A stretch of 53,660 bases of DNA from an uncultured Bacteroidota bacterium (GTDB lineage Bacteria; Bacteroidota; Bacteroidia; Flavobacteriales; TMED113). The translations under genes and the position numbers were made by a program. The stretch spans positions 1 through 53,660 of the forward strand of contig CABYOB010000004.1 of assembly GCA_902520385.1 (NCBI GenBank), read 5' to 3'. Under the pieces are notes generated by a model. That model was not told the DNA's origin. It saw only the letters and a program-made list of their open reading frames with translations, and did not search any database. This document shows, in pieces, positions 26,484 to 36,879 of this stretch (positions are counted from its first letter, which is position 1; each line of letters starts with the position of its first letter).

Positions 26484-27640
26484 TATTCTATCCAAGATTT
26501 ATAATATTCTCCATCATCTAAATTCATGGCAGCTTTAGTCAATTTCAGTGGTCTGAAAGTATCTACCATTACAGCTAATTCTTGCGTTTCTTTTTGACCT
26601 ATAGATCTTTCCATGGCTCCTGGATGAGGTCCGTGAGGAATACCCGCGGGGTGTAAACTTATGTATCCTTTTTCAACATGATTTCTACTCATAAAATCTC
26701 CGTCAACATAATATAAAACCTCATCAGAATCTATATTACTATGATTATATGGAGCTGGTATTGAATCAGGGTGATAATCATATAATCTTGGGCAGAAAGA
26801 GCAAACGACAAAAGCGTCTGTTTCAAAAGTTTGATGCACAGGTGGTGGTTGATGTATTCTTCCAGTGATAGGTTCAAAGTCATGAATTGAAAAAGCATAC
26901 GGATAGTTATAACCATCCCAGCCCACAACATCAAAAGGATGAGAGCCATATATAACGTGATGCATCATGCCTTCTTTTTTGATCATCATTAAGAAGTCTC
27001 CTTTTTCATCTTTTGTAATTAAATCTTTTGGCCTTCTTATATCTCTTTCACAATATGGGGAATGTTCTAATAATTGACCAAAGTGATTTCTATACCTTTT
27101 AGGAGTATACATAGGATGAAAAGATTCAACAATAAATAATCTATTATCTTCATCATTAAACTCTATTTGATAAATAATTCCCCTTGGAATTAAAAGGTAA
27201 TCACCATATGAAAAATCTAAATTACCAAGCATTGTTTTTAATGTTCCAGAACCCTTATGAATAAAAATTAATTCATCTGCGTCAGTGTTTTTATAAAAGC
27301 TTTCAGTCATTGATTCACTGGGCGCAGCTAGAGAAATATGGCAATCATTATTTACAAGAATAGGTGTGCGACTTTCTAAATAATTTTTTCCCTTCGGTAA
27401 ATCAAAACCCTTTAATAGTCTCGATTTTATATTATTTTCAACTGCAATTTCAGGTTGCAGATTTTCTTTTTTTAGAACTTCTTTTACTTGTGTTGGTCTT
27501 TGTGTATGATATACAAGTGAAGACATTCCAACAAATCCAATTGTTCCAAATAACTCTTCGTAACGGTGTTTACCAGATTCGGATTTAAACACAGTGTGTC
27601 TTTTATTTGGTATGTCACCTAGTTTGTGATAAAAAGGCAT
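26483..27640 (-). CDS. hmgA: Homogentisate 1,2-dioxygenase
   Basis: The enzyme opens the ring of homogentisate to maleylacetoacetate, the step after HppD. The 385-residue cupin-fold protein has the metal-site region YISLHPAGIPHGPHPGAMERS, the DELIFIHKGSGTL cupin strand and PPVHQTFETDAFVVCSFCPR. This is the compact bacterial form, shorter than the ~440-residue eukaryotic enzyme. It is the first gene of the hmgA-hppD unit and overlaps hppD as TAATG. The fumarylacetoacetase and maleylacetoacetate isomerase genes are not in the window. Confidence 0.95.
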   Translation of the reverse strand: MPFYHKLGDIPNKRHTVFKSESGKHRYEELFGTIGFVGMSSLVYHTQRPTQVKEVLKKENLQPEIAVENNIKSRLLKGFDLPKGKNYLESRTPILVNNDCHISLAAPSESMTESFYKNTDADELIFIHKGSGTLKTMLGNLDFSYGDYLLIPRGIIYQIEFNDEDNRLFIVESFHPMYTPKRYRNHFGQLLEHSPYCERDIRRPKDLITKDEKGDFLMMIKKEGMMHHVIYGSHPFDVVGWDGYNYPYAFSIHDFEPITGRIHQPPPVHQTFETDAFVVCSFCPRLYDYHPDSIPAPYNHSNIDSDEVLYYVDGDFMSRNHVEKGYISLHPAGIPHGPHPGAMERSIGQKETQELAVMVDTFRPLKLTKAAMNLDDGEYYKSWIE

Positions 27641-27669
27641 AGTTTAATTATTATTTGTAAATATAATTA

Positions 27670-28731
27670 TTATAGAGAGTTTATGTTTCTTTCAGCAATA
27701 TTTTCTTGCGGGCGAATACTTTTTTTAAATGAAGTTAGTGATGGTCTTTTTCTAGCTTTTCTAATTTTTCTCTGCTCATCTTTAGGTAGCTTGGACATTT
27801 TCCGACAATTATTATTGCAACAACCTTTATATTTTTCTTCACATTTTTTACATTGTATAAAAAGTAGATTACAGTCTACATAATTACAATTTGTGTAATC
27901 ATCACATGGTCCACCACATTGATCACACGTGCCAATTACATCATTTGAAATTCTTTCACCTAGCCGATCATCAAATACAAAATTTTTACCAATAAATTTA
28001 TTTTCTAAATTATTTTCTTTGATTTGCTTAGCATAATCTATGATTCCTCCATGTAGTTGATTTACATCTTTAAATCCATGATGTTTTAAATATGAACTTG
28101 TTTTTTCACATCTAATTCCTCCTGTACAATAAAGTAAAATTTTTTCTTCTTTTTTATCTTTTAATTTTTCTTTGATTAGTGGGAGTTCTTCTCTGAATGT
28201 GTCAACATCAGGCTTTAAGGCTCCTTTAAAATGCCCAATTCTACTTTCATAATGATTTCTTACATCGACTACTGTGGCTCCATTATTAATACACTCATTC
28301 CATTCTTTAGCTGAGAGGTGATTACCCACATTAGTTACATCGTACTCATTATCATTGAGCCCATCTGCCACAATTTGTTTTTTTATTTTAATTGTTAATT
28401 TTAAAAAAGATGACAGATTTTCTTCTAACGCAATCTTAAATGGAATGTTTTCAAGGCCCTTAGTTGAGTGAACAGACTTAACAAATTTATCCCAATGGGT
28501 TTGAGGACAAGATAATTGAGCGTTTATTCCTTCTTTAGCAATATAAATTCTTCCTTTTATTTTTAATTCATCCCATTTAATGAACAGTTCTTTTCTCATT
28601 GCCAATGGGTCATCAATTATAACATATTTGTAAAAAGACAGAGTAGTTCTTTTAAAATTTTCCTGAGCCAATTGTTTTTCTAAATCTTTTCTTCCAAACT
28701 TATTATGTAAAATTTTATTTTTTTCCTTCAT
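27670..28731 (-). CDS. trhO: tRNA uridine(34) hydroxylase (rhodanese-type)
   Basis: TrhO (formerly YceA) makes 5-hydroxyuridine at tRNA position 34. The 353-residue protein has the N-terminal acylphosphatase-like domain (LSFYKYVIIDDP...GRIYIAKEGINAQLS), a rhodanese domain with active-site YCTGGIRCEK, and a Cys-rich zinc-binding tail (CDQCGGPCDDYTNC, CKKCEEKYKGCC). A TATCTTTG box lies just upstream on the minus strand, which would give a very short leader. It is divergent from the SDR dehydrogenase. Confidence 0.93.
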   Translation of the reverse strand: MKEKNKILHNKFGRKDLEKQLAQENFKRTTLSFYKYVIIDDPLAMRKELFIKWDELKIKGRIYIAKEGINAQLSCPQTHWDKFVKSVHSTKGLENIPFKIALEENLSSFLKLTIKIKKQIVADGLNDNEYDVTNVGNHLSAKEWNECINNGATVVDVRNHYESRIGHFKGALKPDVDTFREELPLIKEKLKDKKEEKILLYCTGGIRCEKTSSYLKHHGFKDVNQLHGGIIDYAKQIKENNLENKFIGKNFVFDDRLGERISNDVIGTCDQCGGPCDDYTNCNYVDCNLLFIQCKKCEEKYKGCCNNNCRKMSKLPKDEQRKIRKARKRPSLTSFKKSIRPQENIAERNINSL

Positions 28732-28783
28732 CTTAAATCAAAGATAATTAATAGATTATATATTTGTTACTATATTCATATTT

Positions 28784-29746
28784 ATGTCGTCACAAAAAAA
28801 AATTTTGGTAATAGGGTCAAATGGTCAAATAGGAACTGTTTTAACTAATAAGTTGGGTGAAAAATATGGTTATGAGAACGTTGTGGGCAGTGATTTAAGA
28901 TGCCCTGAAAATCAACCTAAATTTATTTTTGAAGAATGTAGTGTTTTAGATAAGGATCAACTGGGGCTAATAATAAAAAAATATAACATAACAGATGTTT
29001 ATTTGTTGGCTGCATATTTATCTGCAAAAGGTGAAAAAAATGTTAATAAAGCTTGGGATTTAAATATAAATGGATTGCGTCATATTTTAAATTTTGCGAA
29101 AGATAAAAAAATTGAAAAAATATTTTGGCCTAGCTCAATAGCGGTCTTTGGCCCCACTACTCCCAAAAATAATGTTGATCAATATGCTAGAACAGAGCCT
29201 ACTACAATTTATGGTGTTAGTAAATTAGCAGGTGAAAGTTTGTGTAACTATTATTATAATAAGTTTGCAGTTGATGTACGTAGTATAAGGTACCCTGGTT
29301 TAATTGGCTGGGAATCAATGCCCGGAGGAGGAACAACAGATTATGCAGTAGATATATTTCACGCAGCCATTAAAAATGAAGAGTATTTATGTTTTTTATC
29401 AGAAGACAGAAAGCTTCCTATGATGTATATGAATGATGCTATTAAAGCCACAATTGGCATAATGGATGCGCCCTCAGAATTTATAAAAATAAGAACCTCT
29501 TACAATTTATCTTCTTTAAATTTCAGTCCTAAACAAATTGAAGAGGAAATAAAAAAACACATAAGAAATTTTAAAGTATCATATAATCCTGATTTTAGAG
29601 ATCAATTAGCAAAAGACTGGCCACAATCAATCAATGATAATCATGCAAGAAATGATTGGGGATGGGAGCCAAATTTCAATTTACCGCAAATGGTTAATGA
29701 TATTATCTTAAATTTGAAGAATAGATATAAGAAAGAAAAAATTTAA
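28784..29746 (+). CDS. L-threonine 3-dehydrogenase, short-chain (epimerase-like) type
   Basis: The 320-residue extended SDR protein has an NAD-binding GSNGQIG loop (11-17) and the catalytic Tyr143-x3-Lys147 (YGVSK). The C-terminal signature YNPDFRDQLAKDWPQSINDNHARNDWGW marks the bacterial and animal SDR-type threonine dehydrogenases rather than sugar epimerases. It oxidises L-threonine to 2-amino-3-oxobutyrate; a glycine C-acetyltransferase partner is not in the window. It ends one base before the cysS start, so the two are co-transcribed. A TATATTTG box lies at 28759-28766. Confidence 0.87.
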   Translation: MSSQKKILVIGSNGQIGTVLTNKLGEKYGYENVVGSDLRCPENQPKFIFEECSVLDKDQLGLIIKKYNITDVYLLAAYLSAKGEKNVNKAWDLNINGLRHILNFAKDKKIEKIFWPSSIAVFGPTTPKNNVDQYARTEPTTIYGVSKLAGESLCNYYYNKFAVDVRSIRYPGLIGWESMPGGGTTDYAVDIFHAAIKNEEYLCFLSEDRKLPMMYMNDAIKATIGIMDAPSEFIKIRTSYNLSSLNFSPKQIEEEIKKHIRNFKVSYNPDFRDQLAKDWPQSINDNHARNDWGWEPNFNLPQMVNDIILNLKNRYKKEKI

Positions 29747-31213
29747 ATGCAAACTTTAAAAATATATAATACATTAAGTGGTAATAAAGAGGTGTTTGAG
29801 CCAATTAACCCAGATTCTGTTTCAATGTATGTTTGTGGACCTACGGTATATGGCGAAGGTCATTTAGGTCATGCTCGGCCAGCCATTACATTTGATACAT
29901 TATTTAGGTACTTAAAAATATTAGGCTATAAAGTACGCTATGTTAGAAATATAACTGACGTAGGGCACTTATTAAATGATGCAGATGATGGTGGCGATAA
30001 AATTGGAGAAAAGGCAAAGGCTTTACAATTAGAGCCAATGGAGGTTGCGCATTATTACACAAAAAAATACCATGAATCAATGTATAAACTCAATGTAGAG
30101 AACCCTAGTATTGAACCTTTAGCGTCAGGGCATATAATTGAGCAAATAGAAATGATAAAAAAGATTATTGATAACGGTTTTGGTTATGAGGTGAATGGCT
30201 CTATTTATTTTGATGTGGTAAAATACAATGAGTCTAATGAATATGGAATGCTTTCTAGAAGAAAAATTGAGGATATGCTAGAGAATACAAGAGAATTAGA
30301 TGGGCAGTCAGATAAAAAAAATCAAGTTGATTTTGCTTTATGGAAAAAAGCTTCACCTGAACATATTATGAGATGGCCGTCACCTTGGGGAGATGGTTTT
30401 CCGGGCTGGCACTTAGAATGTTCTGCAATGAGCTGTAAGTATTTAGGTGAAGAGTTTGACATTCATGGTGGTGGTATGGATTTAGTATTTCCTCATCATG
30501 AAGCAGAAATAGCACAATGTTGCGCTGCAAATAATAATAAAGGAGCAAAATATTGGATGCATAATAACATGATTACTATTGGTGGGCAAAAGATGGGGAA
30601 GTCATTAGGCAATTTCATAACTCTAAATGAATTTTTTAATGGCTCTCATGAAAAACTAGATCAAGCCTATCATCCAATGGTAATAAGGTTTTTCCTTTTA
30701 CAGGCTCATTACAGAAGTACAATTGATTTTTCAAATGACGCTTTACAAGCAGCTGAGAAGGGGCTAATAAGATTATTTAATGCGATAAAAACTTTAAATG
30801 AAATTTCACCAAAAGAAAATTCAAATATTGATGTTTCTTCATTTCCAAATAAGTGTGATGATGCAATGAATGATGATTTAAATACACCAATTGTTTTATC
30901 TCACCTGTTTGATTTAGTTAAAGTTATTAATTCCTGCAAAGAGGGCAAACATGATTTGTCGGCTAATGATATAGATTTACTTAAAAATTTACTTAATAAG
31001 TATGTAACAGAAATTTTCGGCCTTCAAAGTATTTTAAAAGAAAACAATTCAACAGACATTAATACATTAATGTCATTTGTTTTAGATCTTCGAAGTCAGT
31101 TGAAGGAAAATAAAGATTGGGCAACAGCAGATAAAATTAGAGATGGTTTAAACGATATAAATATTGAAATTAAAGATACTAAAGATGGCTCTACCTGGGA
31201 TTATAAGAAATAG
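29747..31213 (+). CDS. cysS: Cysteinyl-tRNA synthetase
   Basis: The 488-residue class I synthetase charges tRNA-Cys. The zinc-site Cys is in [10 protein letters not shown], the HIGH motif reads HLGH, the second zinc ligands lie in WHLECSAMS and [10 protein letters not shown], and the catalytic loop reads KMGKS, a variant of KMSKS. Full length. It abuts the threonine dehydrogenase and overlaps the downstream lipoprotein gene, indicating one operon. Confidence 0.96.
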   Translation: MQTLKIYNTLSGNKEVFEPINPDSVSMYVCGPTVYGEGHLGHARPAITFDTLFRYLKILGYKVRYVRNITDVGHLLNDADDGGDKIGEKAKALQLEPMEVAHYYTKKYHESMYKLNVENPSIEPLASGHIIEQIEMIKKIIDNGFGYEVNGSIYFDVVKYNESNEYGMLSRRKIEDMLENTRELDGQSDKKNQVDFALWKKASPEHIMRWPSPWGDGFPGWHLECSAMSCKYLGEEFDIHGGGMDLVFPHHEAEIAQCCAANNNKGAKYWMHNNMITIGGQKMGKSLGNFITLNEFFNGSHEKLDQAYHPMVIRFFLLQAHYRSTIDFSNDALQAAEKGLIRLFNAIKTLNEISPKENSNIDVSSFPNKCDDAMNDDLNTPIVLSHLFDLVKVINSCKEGKHDLSANDIDLLKNLLNKYVTEIFGLQSILKENNSTDINTLMSFVLDLRSQLKENKDWATADKIRDGLNDINIEIKDTKDGSTWDYKK

Positions 31214-32174
31214 TTTTTACTTAATAATATTGTTGTTTTTATTTGCTTGTACAAAAAATCAAAAAAACCAAAAACCAACAGTTAATAATGAAAAAGTTGA
31301 AAAGAAAGTTGATGTGCCTAATTTTAACGCGGACTCAGCTTATTTTTTTGTAGAACAACAAGTTTTATTTGGCCCTAGGGCTCCTAATTCACAAGCACAT
31401 AAAAAATGTGGGAATTATTTAGTTGCTAAATTAGAAGAATATGGAGCAAAAATATTTATACAAGAATCGGTTGAGCAAAGATTTGATGGTGAAAAACTTA
31501 ACATGAAAAATATTATTGGCTCATTTTCTCCAGATAAAAATGAAAGAATATTTCTATGTGCTCATTGGGACTCAAGGTTTATTGCTGATCATGATACAAC
31601 AAGAACAAAAGAAGCTATAGATGGAGCTAATGATGGTGCTAGTGGTGTTGGCGTATTATTAGAAATTGCTAGACAGGCTTCTATTATGAAGCCAGAAATA
31701 GGGGTTGATATTATTTTTTTTGATTTAGAAGACCAAGGTGAAGGTGGAACAGGTGACGTTTTAAGTTGGTGTATTGGATCTCAGTACTGGTCAAAAAAAC
31801 CTCATGTTTCTAATTATAATGCAGAATATGGAATTCTTTTAGATATGGTTGGTGCCCCTGGCGCTATATTTACACAAGAGGCATATTCTGTGGAATATGC
31901 CAAAGAAATTGTAGATAAATATTGGAATCAGGCTATAGAATCAGGATTTTCTGATTACTTTTCTTTTGAACAAACCCCAGGAATAATTGACGACCATTTA
32001 CCTATTAATGAAATATTGAAAATACCTACTATTGATATTATAGAATATGATCCATCAACTGAAAATCATTTTAATAAGTACTGGCATACTCACGGAGATG
32101 GTATGAATAATATTTCAAGGGAGACACTAAAAGCAGTAGGTCAAACTGTAATGGATGCGTTGTATAATGAATAG
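31185..32174 (+). CDS. M28-family lipoprotein (glutaminyl-peptide cyclotransferase-like)
   Basis: With the ATG at 31185 the protein is 329 residues and starts with a lipoprotein signal peptide (LLFLFAC, Cys22 lipidated). The longest ORF would start at a TTG (31164). The catalytic domain is M28 zinc peptidase-like: [33 protein letters not shown] and a late His in YWHTHGD. The HWDSR and DLEDQGE pattern is that of glutaminyl cyclases, which form N-terminal pyroglutamate; a simple aminopeptidase remains possible. It overlaps the 3' end of cysS by 29 bp in another frame. Confidence 0.85.
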   Translation: MALPGIIRNSFYLIILLFLFACTKNQKNQKPTVNNEKVEKKVDVPNFNADSAYFFVEQQVLFGPRAPNSQAHKKCGNYLVAKLEEYGAKIFIQESVEQRFDGEKLNMKNIIGSFSPDKNERIFLCAHWDSRFIADHDTTRTKEAIDGANDGASGVGVLLEIARQASIMKPEIGVDIIFFDLEDQGEGGTGDVLSWCIGSQYWSKKPHVSNYNAEYGILLDMVGAPGAIFTQEAYSVEYAKEIVDKYWNQAIESGFSDYFSFEQTPGIIDDHLPINEILKIPTIDIIEYDPSTENHFNKYWHTHGDGMNNISRETLKAVGQTVMDALYNE

Positions 32175-32176
32175 AT

Positions 32177-33529
32177 TTATTTAATATCCCAGGGTTTTGT
32201 TTTAAGAGGATTTAGCCAAGTGTTAGTTTTATAAGTTGAATTAGTAATTTTTGTTAAATCAATATTAGGATCAAATAACAATTGTTTTTCCCTTCCCATG
32301 AAACCAATATTGCATTCTCCGTTAATAATTAAATCAACTGCTACTTTTTCTTGAATTAAGACTTCTATTTTTTTTGCGAATTCAGGTATCATATTAGGGT
32401 AATAAAATAAATTAGTTTTTTGTCGTTCTGTTAAATACACATTAATTTTTTTCCCTTTAAATTCTGCCACTTCCATAGGATCTTCTGCAAGATTAAAAGT
32501 GGACATTATAGTCGAGTTATTTTTAACTAACAGCCTAAATTTAATGATTTCCTGATCGTGTTTTTTATACATGTTTTTTAGTCTCCATGAAAACCTTTGA
32601 CCAATTCCATTATAATCTACATAACCTTCGAAAAAAACATGTCTAAATGGAATAATAATTTGAAAAAATAAAAATACTAGTAATATATATGAAATCTTTT
32701 TATTTAAATGTTGTCGGCTTAATAACCTAGCATTATTTTTTAAAATTTTGCTCTCAATAAACTTAGGGTCTAAAAAAAGAATCAAAGTGCTTATCATGAT
32801 AAATGGAAAAAATCCAATTTCTCCACCTACCAAAATAAAAATTATAAAATTCATTAGGTGGAATAAAATGGCTGCAACAAATCCAATAAAGCGTGTTTTT
32901 TTAATTAATAAAATAGGACCAATGAGTAAATCAAAAAACAGACCTAAATATGCAAAGAAAGGAATGAAAACGGAGGCCTCATTTATTCCAACTTTTGATA
33001 AGATATGTGTCATAGGCTGAATGTCGACCAACCAATAAGGATTTAACTTATTTAATCCTGCAATAAAATAGATTATAATAATTAGCAATTGTAGTGAATA
33101 AAGGTGAAGTTTTGGAATACGAATTTTTTCTGATTTAGAAAATGGTGTTTTTGAAAAAAGTAATAAAAAACAAATGATGGAAATTAAGTAATAATGATTA
33201 TTAAAATAACCTTGACAAAGCAACCATAAGTATGTAAATGAAAATAAGTATATAGTTAACCCAATCCTATAAAACTTATTAGTCATTATGCAAATAGAAC
33301 TAATTAATAGAGATCCATTTAATCCAAAATTCATTAATGTATCATCTAAGGGTTCTAATCCTTTGATAAATGGAAATAAAAAAGTGGGATCTATTATATT
33401 CTTTTGAATAAAACCTATAATAATCCAATATATACTTTGCAATGAAAGGATAAAACCAAAAAAAATTCTAAAAATAGAAATAGAAATCCCAGGAATTTCA
33501 ACACTTAAATAAGAAACTATTTTCTTCAA
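32177..33529 (-). CDS. HTTM-domain membrane protein
   Basis: The 450-residue protein has about eight or nine membrane segments in the first 320 residues and a soluble C-terminal part. The N-terminal pattern (ISIFRIFFGFILSLQSIYW; YFIAGLNKLNPYWL; IGPILLIKKTRFIGFVAAILFHLMNFIIF) fits the HTTM family related to vitamin K-dependent gamma-carboxylase. Whether it carboxylates anything in bacteria is unknown. It converges on the M28 gene with a 2-base gap. Confidence 0.8.
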   Translation of the reverse strand: MKKIVSYLSVEIPGISISIFRIFFGFILSLQSIYWIIIGFIQKNIIDPTFLFPFIKGLEPLDDTLMNFGLNGSLLISSICIMTNKFYRIGLTIYLFSFTYLWLLCQGYFNNHYYLISIICFLLLFSKTPFSKSEKIRIPKLHLYSLQLLIIIIYFIAGLNKLNPYWLVDIQPMTHILSKVGINEASVFIPFFAYLGLFFDLLIGPILLIKKTRFIGFVAAILFHLMNFIIFILVGGEIGFFPFIMISTLILFLDPKFIESKILKNNARLLSRQHLNKKISYILLVFLFFQIIIPFRHVFFEGYVDYNGIGQRFSWRLKNMYKKHDQEIIKFRLLVKNNSTIMSTFNLAEDPMEVAEFKGKKINVYLTERQKTNLFYYPNMIPEFAKKIEVLIQEKVAVDLIINGECNIGFMGREKQLLFDPNIDLTKITNSTYKTNTWLNPLKTKPWDIK

Positions 33530-33583
33530 ATTAATATTTAAAATAAATTATATAACTAATGTATACTTTTTTAATTAAATTTA

Positions 33584-36328
33584 ATGATATACACTATGAT
33601 TACCCAAGGAGAGAAAAAACTTTTTTTATTAGATTCATATGCTTTAATATATAGGGCTTACTTTGCATTTATTAAAAACCCAAGAATAAATTCTAAGGGA
33701 TTAGACACTTCAGCGATTTATGGATACTTAAATAGCTTGTTAGAACTTATTAGAGAGGAAAGGCCAACTCATTTGGCCGCGGTTTTTGATTTAAAAGGAC
33801 CAACTTTCAGACATAAAAAATACCCAGAATATAAAGCAAATAGGGACGCTATGCCAGAAGGTATTTCAGGGGCTATACCCTACATAAAGATGTCTTTAGA
33901 GGCCCTAAATATTCAGCAAGTTTCTTTAGAGGGTTATGAAGCTGATGATGTTATTGGAACTTTAAGTAAACACGCTGACCAAGAAGGTTTTCAAACATAC
34001 ATGATTACACCTGATAAGGATTTTGGCCAGCTAGTAACGGATAATTCTTTTATATATAAACCGGGGACTCGTTTTAGTGGACCAAAAGTGATGGGAAAAA
34101 ATGAAGTTTGTGAAAAATTTGGTTTAAATAGCATTGAACAGTTTATTGATTTTCTGGGAATAATGGGTGACACTTCTGATAATATTCCTGGAGTTTTTGG
34201 AGTTGGTGAAAAAACAGCTCAAAAGTTAATTAATGAATTTGGTTCTATAGAAAAAGTTTATGAAAATATAGATAGCATTAAAGGTAAGCTAAAAGAAAAA
34301 TTAGAGAATTCTAAAGAGAATGCTTTCTTATCTAAAGACTTAGTCACAATTTCTACTGATGCTCCAGTTCAATTTTCATTTAATGATTTTAAAACACAGG
34401 AACCTAATTTTCAAGAAATAGAAAAATTATTCAAAGAATTAGAATTTAATAATATTTTAAATAGAATAAAAAAAATATTTATTCCAACAAATAATAATGA
34501 TCAAAGTCTTGGCAAAAAAACTAATATAGGATTGCAAACCGATTTATTTTCACAAATAAATCAAGATGATTTAAAAATCAATGAATCCAAAGATTATTAT
34601 TCTTCTCATAAAATTATTCAAACCAGTGATGATTTAAATAATTTTAAAAATCAATTAAATGATTATAATCAAATTTCATTTCAATGTTTCAAAAACGACA
34701 AGGAGAATGTCATATTTAGTTTTTCTTTAGACGGAGATACTGTATTTCTTTTGAAGGAAAATCATAATGATATAAACATTGAAATAGTACGAGAGTTCAT
34801 TAAGAACTTATTTATTTTAGATATTGAAAAAATATGTTTTGATGTAAAGAGTTTGTGGAAGATTTTAAATTTGGATTTTGACTTTAATATAAACCAAAAT
34901 TTATTTGATGTTTTATTGGCCGCTTATATAGTAAATCCAGACGACAGAAACAATAATAATGTGTTAATTAAGCGAATTTTAAATATTGACTTAGATCCTA
35001 ACACAAAAAGTATTGAAGAATTAGATCGGTATGTTTCTAACTTAACCGTGTTAAATTTTAGACTTCAATCAAAAATGCTTGACACTTTAAATAACTCCAA
35101 TACAATTGATTTATTTAGAGATATTGAAATGCCACTAACTTTTATTTTATTCCAAATGGAAAAAGAAGGATTCAATATAAATAATAGCACATTGTCAAAT
35201 TTTGCTCAAAAAATTAAATCAGAAATAATAAAAATAAAGGACAACATATTTAAAATTTCAGGAAAAGAATTTAATATATCTTCTCCAAAACAATTAGGGG
35301 AAATTTTATTTGTGGAGTTAAATTTGGATAAAAATGCTAAAAAAACAAAAACAGGACAATTTTCAACTTCAGAGCAAAATTTACAAAGATTAAAAAAAAA
35401 TCATCCTATAATTAAGCTAGTTTTAAAGTATAGATCTCTTGACAAATTACTTTCAACATATGTTGATTCGTTACCAAATTTAGTTAACAAGCAAACGAAA
35501 AAAATACATACCACATTTAATCAGGCAGTAGCTGCAACAGGAAGATTGAGCTCAAAATCTCCTAATCTTCAAAATATCCCTATAAGAACTAAATATGGTC
35601 AAGAAATTAGAAAAGCATTTGTTCCGTCTGTAAATAACATTTTGTTAGCAGCTGATTATTCTCAAATAGAGCTACGTTTAATTGCAGAATTAAGCTCTGA
35701 GCCATCTATGACGCAAGCGTTCTTAGATGATAAAGATATACATGCTATAACAGCATCTAAGTTATTTAATGTTTCTTTTGAAAATGTTACTAGAGAAATG
35801 AGATCAAATGCTAAGACAGTGAATTTTGGAATTATATATGGGGTCTCAGCTTTTGGTTTAAGTCAACAAACAAATTTAAATAGAAAGGAATCGGCAGAAT
35901 TAATTAACACATATTTTGCTCAGTATCAAAAACTCAAATCATATATGAATAATCAGATAGCGCTTGCTAGAGATAATGGCTATGTTGAAACTATTTTAGG
36001 TAGAAGGCGTTATTTAAAGGATATAAATTCTAGAAATGCACTATTAAGAAGTCATGCTGAGAGAAATGCAATCAACGCACCAATTCAAGGTTCAGCGGCA
36101 GATATTATTAAAAAAGCAATGATAGATATTTATAAAGAATTTGATGCATTGAAACTTCAATCAAAAATGATTTTACAAGTTCACGATGAATTAATTTTTG
36201 ATGTTCACAGGAGTGAAAAAGAAATAGTGAAAAAAATTGTGAAAATAAAAATGGAAAATTCACATAAAACTAATATTCCATTAAAAGTAGAATTAGGTTT
36301 TGGGGAAAATTGGTTACAAGCCCATTAG
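33584..36328 (+). CDS. polA: DNA polymerase I with degenerate proofreading domain
   Basis: The 914-residue protein fills gaps and removes primers in replication and repair. The 5' nuclease domain (1-290) is intact (LLDSYALIYRAY, YEADDVIG, TPDKDFGQLV). The polymerase domain keeps motif A DYSQIELRL, motif B REMRSNAKTVNFGIIYG and motif C QVHDEL. The middle 3'-5' exonuclease domain (about 339-470) is shrunken: where the DxE metal motif should be it reads SFQCFKND, so proofreading is probably lost. The start could also be the fifth residue (MITQGEKK, 33596). Confidence 0.96.
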   Translation: MIYTMITQGEKKLFLLDSYALIYRAYFAFIKNPRINSKGLDTSAIYGYLNSLLELIREERPTHLAAVFDLKGPTFRHKKYPEYKANRDAMPEGISGAIPYIKMSLEALNIQQVSLEGYEADDVIGTLSKHADQEGFQTYMITPDKDFGQLVTDNSFIYKPGTRFSGPKVMGKNEVCEKFGLNSIEQFIDFLGIMGDTSDNIPGVFGVGEKTAQKLINEFGSIEKVYENIDSIKGKLKEKLENSKENAFLSKDLVTISTDAPVQFSFNDFKTQEPNFQEIEKLFKELEFNNILNRIKKIFIPTNNNDQSLGKKTNIGLQTDLFSQINQDDLKINESKDYYSSHKIIQTSDDLNNFKNQLNDYNQISFQCFKNDKENVIFSFSLDGDTVFLLKENHNDINIEIVREFIKNLFILDIEKICFDVKSLWKILNLDFDFNINQNLFDVLLAAYIVNPDDRNNNNVLIKRILNIDLDPNTKSIEELDRYVSNLTVLNFRLQSKMLDTLNNSNTIDLFRDIEMPLTFILFQMEKEGFNINNSTLSNFAQKIKSEIIKIKDNIFKISGKEFNISSPKQLGEILFVELNLDKNAKKTKTGQFSTSEQNLQRLKKNHPIIKLVLKYRSLDKLLSTYVDSLPNLVNKQTKKIHTTFNQAVAATGRLSSKSPNLQNIPIRTKYGQEIRKAFVPSVNNILLAADYSQIELRLIAELSSEPSMTQAFLDDKDIHAITASKLFNVSFENVTREMRSNAKTVNFGIIYGVSAFGLSQQTNLNRKESAELINTYFAQYQKLKSYMNNQIALARDNGYVETILGRRRYLKDINSRNALLRSHAERNAINAPIQGSAADIIKKAMIDIYKEFDALKLQSKMILQVHDELIFDVHRSEKEIVKKIVKIKMENSHKTNIPLKVELGFGENWLQAH

Positions 36329-36334
36329 GCCTAT

Positions 36335-36562
36335 TTAACTTTTCTTATTAAGAATAGTGTATAAAAATAATAAAGAAGCTATTCCTACAAACGTATTTTG
36401 CCCCAACTTGCCGATAGCTTTAGAAATATTACCAACTACATCCCAGCCAAGAATGGGATCACCAATAATTAATTGTATTGTTATTCCAAAACAAAGAAAA
36501 GAAAATGCAAGTGGTGTAATTTCCTGAATTATCGTGCTGACTTTTTCAAATATATTTTTCAT
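36335..36562 (-). CDS. Small two-helix membrane protein, paralogue of its neighbour
   Basis: The 75-residue protein has two hydrophobic helices (about 17-33 and 56-70) joined by a GWDVVGNIS loop. It resembles the gene just upstream (DVIGNIQ at the same place, same length and topology), so the pair arose by duplication. Function unknown. A terminator separates the two genes. It converges on polA with 6 bases between the stops. Confidence 0.65.
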   Translation of the reverse strand: MKNIFEKVSTIIQEITPLAFSFLCFGITIQLIIGDPILGWDVVGNISKAIGKLGQNTFVGIASLLFLYTILNKKS

Positions 36563-36586
36563 AGAAAATCTTATTTTTTAACTTAA

Positions 36587-36615
36587 AAACCCGCCATAAA
36601 GGCGGGTTTATTAAG
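36587..36615 (-). terminator. Rho-independent terminator between the paralogous small genes
   Basis: A 9-bp perfect stem, AAACCCGCC / GGCGGGTTT, with a 5-nt loop. On the minus strand it is followed by TTAAG and more T-rich sequence, 18 bases after the stop of the upstream small gene. Read-through would be needed to express the second one. Confidence 0.8.
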
Positions 36616-36627
36616 TAATAATCAAAA

Positions 36628-36852
36628 TTATTTTTTGATTAATGACAGAACAACAATCAGTGTTACTAGTCCAGCAAATCCACCGTTAGCGAAATCTGTA
36701 ACAAATCCTTGGATGTTACCGATTACGTCCATACCAGCACCCATTGCTTCTCCTAATAATACTTGAGCTACTATTCCTAGCCCTAAAAGCGACATGAATA
36801 AGCCAGCTAAGCCAGCTATAAAGTCGCCAAATGATTTAAATACTGAATTCAT
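36628..36852 (-). CDS. Small two-helix membrane protein
   Basis: With the ATG at 36852 the protein is 74 residues: MNSVFKSFGDF, then a Gly/Leu-rich helix (AGLAGLFMSLLGLGIVAQVLL), the loop AGMDVIGNIQ and a second helix ending LSLIKK. The track start at 36882 is a TTG and lies on the promoter box, so it is not used. The first helix has small-residue spacing suited to tight packing or oligomerisation. Family unknown; paralogue of the 75-aa neighbour. Confidence 0.7.
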   Translation of the reverse strand: MNSVFKSFGDFIAGLAGLFMSLLGLGIVAQVLLGEAMGAGMDVIGNIQGFVTDFANGGFAGLVTLIVVLSLIKK

Positions 36853-36879
36853 AGCATTCGTTTTTTTGGTTAAACATGT

